A stretch of DNA of 64,000 bases from Gemmata sp051859125 (GTDB lineage: Bacteria; Planctomycetota; Planctomycetia; Gemmatales; Gemmataceae). Location of the stretch: positions 1 through 64,000 of the forward strand of contig NZ_JBHYGG010000135.1 of the NCBI RefSeq assembly GCF_051859125.1, written 5' to 3'. Below are positions 59,094-64,000 of this stretch, piece by piece. The position numbers were made by a program, and so were the translations under genes. The notes below the pieces were generated by a model, which saw only the letters and a program-made list of their open reading frames with translations, ran no database searches and was not told the DNA's origin. The stretch's first letter is position 1; each line of letters starts with the position of its first letter.

Positions 59094-60827
59094 ATGCGGA
59101 ACCGGCTGCGAGACTACACCCTGTTGCTGGCGGCGTGCGCCGCCCTCTCCCTCCCGAACCTGGGGGCCGGCAGCCTGTGGGACATGGACGAGGCGGTGAA
59201 CTCGCAGGCGGCCCGCGAGATGCGCGACGCCGACACCTGGGTGATCCCGACGTTCAACTACCAGCTCCGCACCGCCAAGCCGGTGATGCTGTACTGGCTC
59301 CAGCGCGCCAGCTACGCCGCGTTCGGGGTCAGCGAGTGGTCGGCCCGGCTCCCGTCGGTCCTCGCGGGCTGGCTCATCGTCCTGCTCACCTACGAACTCG
59401 CCCGCGGCATGTTCGGCCGCCCGACCGGGCTCCTGGGCGGCGTCGTGCTCGCGTCGGTGACCCACTTCGCGGTCCTGACGCACGCGGCCACGCCCGACGC
59501 CACGCTGCTGCTGTACACGACGCTCACGTACTACCTGTTCTGGACGCTGCACCAGAACGGCTCGCGGCGGTGGTGGGTGCCGACGGCCGCCGCGTGCGGG
59601 CTGGCGATGCTCACCAAGGGACCGGTCGGCCTCGCGCTGCCGGGGGCGGTGATCCTCGCGTACTTCGCCTGGAACCGCGAACTCGGCCGGCTCCTCGACC
59701 GCCGCATCTTCGCGGCCGCGCTCACCTTCATCCTGGTCGGCATCCCGTGGTACGGGCTGGTCGCCGCGGAGACGCGCGGCGAGTGGCTCCGGGCGTTCTT
59801 CGGCAACGAGAACGTGAACCGGTTCATGAGCCCGATGGAGGGGCACAGCGGCGGCGTGTGGTTCTACCCGCTCACGGTCACCGTGCTGTTCAGCCCGTGG
59901 TCCGCGTTCCTGCTCGCGGCCGTGTGGTACGGCGTCCGGGCCACGAAGCGAGACGGGGAGAGCGGGAGACACGGAGAAGGGGAGAACAAGACTCAGGGTG
60001 ATGACGGTGCGGAGTCTTCACTCCCCATCTCCCCATCTCCCCGTCTCCCCATCTCGCCCACCACCGACGATGGGGACACTCGCGCGTACCGATTCCTGGT
60101 GTGCTGGGCCGGGTTGTACCTCGTGTTCTTCTCGGCGGCGGCGACGAAGCTCCCGAACTACGTGTTCCCGCTGTACCCGGCGCTCGCGGTCCTCACCGCC
60201 CGGTTCCTGATCGCGTGGCGCGACGGCTCGCTGACCGTGCCGCGGTGGCTGATGCCGGCCGGGGCCGCCGGGATGCTCCTCATCGGGGCGGTCACCGTCG
60301 GCGCGATGCTGTACGCCAACCGCTTGTTCCCGGGCCTCGCGGCGTGGAGCCCGCTCGGGCTCGTGCCGGTCGCGGCCGGCGCCTGGTTCGGCTGGAACGT
60401 GCGGCGGGGCGACCGGCACGCGGCGGTGGCGGGCCTGGGCGTCGCGGCGGTGGCGTTCATGGCGCCGATGATGGCCTGCACGCCGGCGCTCCTGGAGCAG
60501 AAGCGCGCCCCGCGGGCGCTCGTCGCGGCGACCGGCCTCGGCGACCCGACCCGCGACCTGCGCGTGGCGGCGTTCGGGTGGTTCGAGCCGAGCGTGGTCT
60601 TCTACACGGGCCGCGAGGTCGCGCGGCTCGACGCGCCCGCGGCCGTGGCCGAGTTCCTGGCGGTGCCGACGCCGGGGTACGTGTTCGTCCACGGGGCCGC
60701 GTGGGAGAAGTTGTCGGCGGAGGTGCCGACGGCCCGCGTCGTCGCGAAGCGGTACGACTTCCTGAAGCGGTGCGACGTGCTGGTGGTCACGAACGAGCGC
60801 TCGCCCGACGTGGCGGCCGCAAAGTAG
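59094..60827 (+). CDS. GT39/ArnT-like membrane glycosyltransferase carrying an in-frame repeat element
   Basis: 577 residues; GGAG 6 bases before the ATG. N-terminal helix, then LWDMDEAVNSQAAREM, the acidic catalytic loop of GT-C enzymes of the PMT/ArnT family, and AKPVMLYWLQRASY. About 10-12 membrane helices follow. It would transfer a sugar from polyprenyl phosphate on the outer side of the membrane, possibly supplied by a GT2 enzyme such as that at 25767-26669. Residues 286-321 (from RDGESGRHGEGENK to SPRLPIS) are encoded by a 108-base palindromic repeat. They fall in a loop between helices, so the enzyme may remain active. Confidence 0.9.
   Translation: MRNRLRDYTLLLAACAALSLPNLGAGSLWDMDEAVNSQAAREMRDADTWVIPTFNYQLRTAKPVMLYWLQRASYAAFGVSEWSARLPSVLAGWLIVLLTYELARGMFGRPTGLLGGVVLASVTHFAVLTHAATPDATLLLYTTLTYYLFWTLHQNGSRRWWVPTAAACGLAMLTKGPVGLALPGAVILAYFAWNRELGRLLDRRIFAAALTFILVGIPWYGLVAAETRGEWLRAFFGNENVNRFMSPMEGHSGGVWFYPLTVTVLFSPWSAFLLAAVWYGVRATKRDGESGRHGEGENKTQGDDGAESSLPISPSPRLPISPTTDDGDTRAYRFLVCWAGLYLVFFSAAATKLPNYVFPLYPALAVLTARFLIAWRDGSLTVPRWLMPAGAAGMLLIGAVTVGAMLYANRLFPGLAAWSPLGLVPVAAGAWFGWNVRRGDRHAAVAGLGVAAVAFMAPMMACTPALLEQKRAPRALVAATGLGDPTRDLRVAAFGWFEPSVVFYTGREVARLDAPAAVAEFLAVPTPGYVFVHGAAWEKLSAEVPTARVVAKRYDFLKRCDVLVVTNERSPDVAAAK
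59949..60056. repeat. 108-base STRR-type element inside the GT39 gene
   Basis: Arms of 36 bases (59949-59984 and 60021-60056) match at 29 positions in inverse complement. The right arm is a run of the 8-base word ggagatgg on the opposite strand. The element begins on a codon boundary and spans exactly 36 codons, so it adds residues 286-321 without a frameshift. Confidence 0.85.
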
Positions 60828-60848
60828 GCGACTCGCTCCGCGAGTCGC
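60828..60848. repeat. Hairpin after the GT39 gene
   Basis: A 9-bp perfect stem (gcgactcgc/gcgagtcgc) with a 3-base loop directly follows the stop codon. A second hairpin, the dispersed 30-bp repeat, lies 43 bases further. One or both may end transcription. Confidence 0.6.
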
Positions 60849-60890
60849 GCCCCGGCGCAGCAGAGCTTCACGGGGAGGTTCCGAGCGCGT

Positions 60891-60920
60891 CCGGTGTCAC
60901 TCGCGGAGCGAGTGACCTAC
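60891..60920. repeat. 30-bp dispersed repeat, copy 2 (hairpin)
   Basis: Identical over 30 bases to 93-122, including the gtcactcgc/gcgagtgac hairpin. Here it lies between the GT39 gene and the gene at 60980. Two copies 60 kb apart in noncoding DNA suggest a repetitive extragenic element. Confidence 0.75.
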
Positions 60921-60935
60921 CTTCGGGCTGTCTGC

Positions 60936-60941
60936 TATGAT
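60936..60941 (+). promoter_or_regulatory. Candidate -10 box (TATGAT)
   Basis: TATGAT lies 38 bases before the ATG at 60980 and follows the dispersed hairpin. No -35 is seen. Confidence 0.35.
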
Positions 60942-60979
60942 CCGGTCGGGGGCGAGTTCCCGCGCGACCGGGCGTGACC

Positions 60980-61579
60980 ATGACCGAAGACGAGTGGTGG
61001 GAGTCGTTCGACCCGAAGGCGATGGCCGCCCTCGCCGTCGCATCGCCGCGCGCCACGGAGCGGGTGCTGCGGCTGTACCTCGCCGCGTTCTGGGCGTGGC
61101 AGGCCCCCCGGCTCCGGCAGACCGGTGGCCGCACCGAGTTGGCCGCACGCGCGGCGCTGATCGAGCGCTGGGGCGATGAAGGGGCCGCCCCGGCCGAGGC
61201 GCTCGAAATCTACGCCGCGACCCGCGTCGTGTTCTTCGGGCCGGACGCGAAAGAGGCCGTGACCGCCACCGCCGGTGCGCCGGCCGGGTGGGGCGCTCGC
61301 GGGAAGCCGGCGATCCGCGCGGCCGCCCACTTCGTCAGGGAACTGTTCGGGCCGTGGCCGTTCCGGGACGCGACCGCCGACCCGGCGTGGCTCACGTCAA
61401 CGGTCGCCGCACTCGCGAAGGGGATCTACGAGGACCGCGCCTTCGACCGGATGCCGATCTTGGCCGACGCGCTCCAGGACGCGGGGTGCGACGACGCAGT
61501 CGTGCTGGACCACTGCCGCAACAAGAAGTCCCGGCACGCCCGCGGGTGCTGGGTGCTCGACGCGCTGCTCAAGAAGTAG
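60980..61579 (+). CDS. Gemmata-type paralogous protein of unknown function
   Basis: 199 residues; a GTG two codons upstream is an alternative start. MTEDEWWESFDPKAMAALAVASPRATERVLRLY resembles the head of a family seen in multiple copies in Gemmataceae (usual form TExEWLxxTDPxxML). The tail FVRELFGPWPFRDATADPAWLTSTVAALAKGIYEDRAFDRMPILADALQDAGCDDAVVLDHCR, split over residues 118-180, and the H-ARGCWVLDALLKK end are its hallmark, with conserved Cys and His that may bind metal. The function is unknown. The CACCR motif common in relatives is lost here. Confidence 0.8.
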   Translation: MTEDEWWESFDPKAMAALAVASPRATERVLRLYLAAFWAWQAPRLRQTGGRTELAARAALIERWGDEGAAPAEALEIYAATRVVFFGPDAKEAVTATAGAPAGWGARGKPAIRAAAHFVRELFGPWPFRDATADPAWLTSTVAALAKGIYEDRAFDRMPILADALQDAGCDDAVVLDHCRNKKSRHARGCWVLDALLKK

Positions 61580-61644
61580 GGCCGGCTGCGCCGGTCGAAG
61601 CGTCTCGGATCGCTCAGGCAACGGCCCTACAAAGCGCCACCCTG

Positions 61645-63009
61645 TCACGCGAACAGCTCGCGGAGCGGCACGCCGCGGGAGATCGGCAGCGGGCGGTTCA
61701 GCTTGTCGGTGATCTCGGTGTCGGGGTCGATCCCGAGCGCCGCGAACATCGTCGCCGCGAGGTCTTCGGGCCGCGCCTGGCCGGTCGTCGCGTACGCGCC
61801 GATCTTGTCGCTCGCCCCGTACACGAACCCCTTCTTCGCGCCGCCGCCGGCGAGCACCGCACTGTAGCACTGCGGCCAGTGGTCGCGGCCGCCGTTGGAG
61901 CTGATCCGCGGCGTGCGGCCGAACTCGCCCACCCACACCACCAGCACGTCGTCGATCATCCCACGGTCGGTCAGGTCGTTCAGCAGCGCCGGCAGCGTCT
62001 GGTCGGTCATCGGCAGCAGTTCCTGGAGCCGGTCGGGGACGTTCTCCTTGTTGAACCCGTGGTAGTCCCAGCCCTGGCCCTTGCCGCCGATCGCCCGCGA
62101 GAAGTACACGTTCACGAACTTCGCCCCGGCCTCGACGCACCGCCGGGCGAGCAGGCAGCTCTGGCCGTAGGTCGTGTCGCCGTAGGCGGCGCGGGTCCTC
62201 TTGTCCTCGCGGGTCAGGTCGAACGCCTGCTTGAACCGCGGGCTCGTCAGCATCGCGACGGCCTTCTGGTAGCTCTCGTCGAGCCCCTGGGCCACGAGCG
62301 ACGTCTCGAGCAACTCGGCCTGCTCGTCGATCAGCTTGAGGATGTCGCGGCGGCTCTCGAGCCGCTCGACGTTGAGGTTCGCCGGGAGCGTGAGTTCCGG
62401 GAGCTTGAAGTCGGGCTTGTTCGGGTCCTGGTTGACGAACAGCGGGTTGTGGCCCTTGCCGAGGAAGCTCGCGTGCTGGCCGGGGGTGATGGACCCGTCG
62501 GCGATGACGTGCGGGAAGCTCACGAACGTCGACGCGCCCTTCGCCGTGGGCGCGAGTTTATCGACGATGCTCCCGTAGGCCGGGAACAGTTCGAGCGAGT
62601 CGCGGAGCCGCTGGTCGTCGGTCGGCGGGGCCACCCCGGTGAGGCTGTAGTACCCCGCCGAGTTGTGGTTCTTCATGTTGTGCTGGAGGCACCGGACGAC
62701 GGTGAACTGGTCGGCCATCGCGGCGAGCTTCGGGATCTTCTCGCCGAACAGCACGCCCGGGAGCTTCGTCTTCGTGGCCCCGTACCACCCGCGGACGTTG
62801 TCCGGCGCGTCGGGCTTGGGGTCGAACGTCTCCTGCTGGCCGGGGCCGCCCCACTGGTGCAGGAAGATGACGGCCTTAGCGCTGGCCTTGAGCCGGGCCC
62901 TCGGCTTCTCGGCGGCTTCGAGGAACCGCGGGAACGACATCCCGAACAGGCCGGCCCCGCCGACCCGGAGGGCGGACCGGCGGGAGACGGCGGCGTGCGA
63001 CCCGTTCAT
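61645..63009 (-). CDS. DUF1501 Tat-exported protein
   Basis: 454 residues; GAGG ahead of the ATG. Twin-arginine signal SRRSALRVGGAGLFGMSFPRFLEA. The body is the DUF1501 alkaline-phosphatase-like fold: AVIFLHQWGGPGQQETFDPKPDAP, HNMKNHNSAGYYSLTG, VVWVGEFGRTPRISSNGGRDHWPQCYSAVLAGGG and GASDKIGAYATTGQARPEDLAATMFAALGID. In planctomycetes these genes usually follow a DUF1549/DUF1553 cytochrome gene; none is present on this side, so it seems solitary. Its enzymatic role is unknown. It is divergent from the beta-helix gene. Confidence 0.93.
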   Translation of the reverse strand: MNGSHAAVSRRSALRVGGAGLFGMSFPRFLEAAEKPRARLKASAKAVIFLHQWGGPGQQETFDPKPDAPDNVRGWYGATKTKLPGVLFGEKIPKLAAMADQFTVVRCLQHNMKNHNSAGYYSLTGVAPPTDDQRLRDSLELFPAYGSIVDKLAPTAKGASTFVSFPHVIADGSITPGQHASFLGKGHNPLFVNQDPNKPDFKLPELTLPANLNVERLESRRDILKLIDEQAELLETSLVAQGLDESYQKAVAMLTSPRFKQAFDLTREDKRTRAAYGDTTYGQSCLLARRCVEAGAKFVNVYFSRAIGGKGQGWDYHGFNKENVPDRLQELLPMTDQTLPALLNDLTDRGMIDDVLVVWVGEFGRTPRISSNGGRDHWPQCYSAVLAGGGAKKGFVYGASDKIGAYATTGQARPEDLAATMFAALGIDPDTEITDKLNRPLPISRGVPLRELFA

Positions 63010-63293
63010 TCGCGGAGCCTCGCAGTGTGTCGGCCAGAGCCCGGGGGCGGCTCGCGGAGAGGGTGGCAGCGCCCCCGGCCCTGTCCCGTGATTATGAAGC
63101 CTCGGTGCGGTTGTGGGAAACGGAAATCCGCCGCCGCGTGCCCCGGGCGTCCCGTGCAGAAGGCACCGGGGAAGGGGCTGTCGTCGCGCGACCGGGAGAA
63201 TAATTTTCGTCCCGAGGGGTTAGGTTCGGCCGGTGGGGGAGAAAGAGTGTCGCGCCTTGCCCGGCCCGCGCACCCTCTCACGAGCCCGACCCA

Positions 63294-64000
63294 ATGCCCC
63301 CGCCCAATCCGCTCCTGACTTGGTGCCGTGCGTTCCGGAACCGCCGCCGCGTTACCACGATCCGCCGGTCGAGCCCGCTCGCGGCCGAACCTCTTGAGCC
63401 GCGAGAGGTTCCGGCGACGTTCACCGTCACGAACTTCGCCGACGGCGGCCTCGGGTCGGGGAGCCTGCGGTCGGCGATCATCAGCTCGAACACGAGCTTT
63501 CAGAATCAAACGAACACCATCAACCTCGGCACCGGCACGTACACGCTGAGCCTCACGGGTCAGGTCGAGGACCGCGCCGCGACCGGCGACCTCGACATCA
63601 CCGGCACGCAGACGATGGTGATCCAGGGCGCGGGGGCCAGCCAGACGTTCATCGACGCGCGGCAGATCGACCGCGTCTTCGATGTGATCGGGTCGGGCGT
63701 CACCGTTACGTTCAAGAACCTCACGATCACCGGCGGCCGCCTCGTCGGCAACCCGGGCCAGTTCGACGACAACTACATCTTCCTGGCCGGCGGCGGCATT
63801 CAGAGTGGGGGGGCGAACGTCACTCTTGACGGGGTGGCGGTGAGCGGGAACGAGGTCAACTCGGGGGGAACTTCGGCCGGCGGCGGCATCTCCGCGACCG
63901 GCGGCAGTCTCACCATTCAGAACAGCACCATTTCGAACAACAAGGCGGCGTTCACGACGAACCTGCTGGCCTACACCTACTCGTTGAACGGGGCCAATGG
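63294..64000 (+). CDS. Exported parallel beta-helix protein, cut by window end
   Basis: 235 residues seen, continuing past the window. Arginine-rich N-terminus (WCRAFRNRRRVTTIRRSS) followed by AEPLEPREVPATFTV, the planctomycete LEPR-type N-terminal motif. Then comes the block FADGGLGSGSLRSAIISSN, typical of the start of right-handed beta-helix and CSLREAI-like repeats. It continues with repeated GGGIQSGGANVTLDG, GGGISATGGSLTIQNSTISNNKAA coils. This predicts a large surface or secreted repeat protein. No start-site ribosome signal is visible. Confidence 0.85.
   Translation, partial: MPPPNPLLTWCRAFRNRRRVTTIRRSSPLAAEPLEPREVPATFTVTNFADGGLGSGSLRSAIISSNTSFQNQTNTINLGTGTYTLSLTGQVEDRAATGDLDITGTQTMVIQGAGASQTFIDARQIDRVFDVIGSGVTVTFKNLTITGGRLVGNPGQFDDNYIFLAGGGIQSGGANVTLDGVAVSGNEVNSGGTSAGGGISATGGSLTIQNSTISNNKAAFTTNLLAYTYSLNGAN

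Noticed and set aside
1..64000. tRNA, rRNA and known riboswitches
   Set aside because: No cloverleaf with a GTTCGA-type arm and CCA end, no conserved rRNA segments and no recognisable riboswitch core were found by eye. A covariance-model search was not possible, so a small RNA could have been missed.

Overview
The window looks like chromosomal DNA of a planctomycete, most likely family Gemmataceae (Gemmata and relatives). Base composition is very GC-rich, so long spurious antisense frames are everywhere. Several gene families are signatures of that group: two DUF1559 proteins with prepilin-type N-termini, a DUF1501 Tat protein, two DUF1080 proteins, a CxxCH plus WD40 protein, a TIGR02996 protein, an ECF sigma/FecR pair, and N-terminal LE(P/D)R export motifs. 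The assignment to family is inference from gene content. No rRNA, tRNA, CRISPR array, transposase or prophage was recognised.

Layout. 0-2 kb: a ParB-like protein and a predicted lipoprotein. 1.9-10.2 kb: a signalling island with a CsrA-receiver fusion, a CheB/CheR/PAS hybrid kinase and a divergent hybrid kinase that carries a LOV-type (blue-light) domain. 10.3-21.3 kb: DinB-like protein, a 1387-residue RecB-nuclease/helicase fusion, aldo/keto reductase, beta-propeller protein, PAC2 protein with an acidic tract, VOC and YciI proteins, and a 17-repeat LRR protein. 21.5-25.7 kb: four co-oriented genes for exported, cysteine-rich or redox-type products; the last one is broken by a G/C homopolymer. 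25.8-31.7 kb: GT2 glycosyltransferase, DegT aminotransferase, FecR-like regulator with ECF sigma factor, MFS transporter. 32-37 kb: DUF1080 proteins, a xylose-isomerase-like TIM barrel and a sulfatase, a saccharide-degradation set. 37-46.9 kb: DUF3500, DUF1559, HEAT, ComEA-like, cytochrome/WD40, DUF4214-FKBP and MATE genes. 47.2-49.3 kb: mqnA and mqnC of the futalosine menaquinone pathway. 49.5-58.8 kb: membrane protein, ABC ATPase, serine hydrolase, archaeal-type proS, HNH nuclease pair, TIGR02996 protein, Rpn-like nuclease, queA and two small exported or membrane proteins. 59.1-64 kb: GT39 glycosyltransferase, a Gemmata-type paralogue, DUF1501, and the start of an exported beta-helix protein cut by the window end.

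Two things stand out. The first is the signalling island, where a receiver domain is fused to the RNA-binding protein CsrA next to two orphan hybrid kinases, one with a LOV photosensor; a phosphorelay ending in translational control is a reasonable hypothesis. The second is a set of at least ten intergenic palindromic elements of roughly 45-215 bp. Several have arms built of degenerate 7- to 9-base tandem words, and one 108-bp member lies exactly in frame inside the GT39 gene. Their sequences differ but their architecture is shared, which suggests a dispersed non-coding element family like cyanobacterial STRRs.
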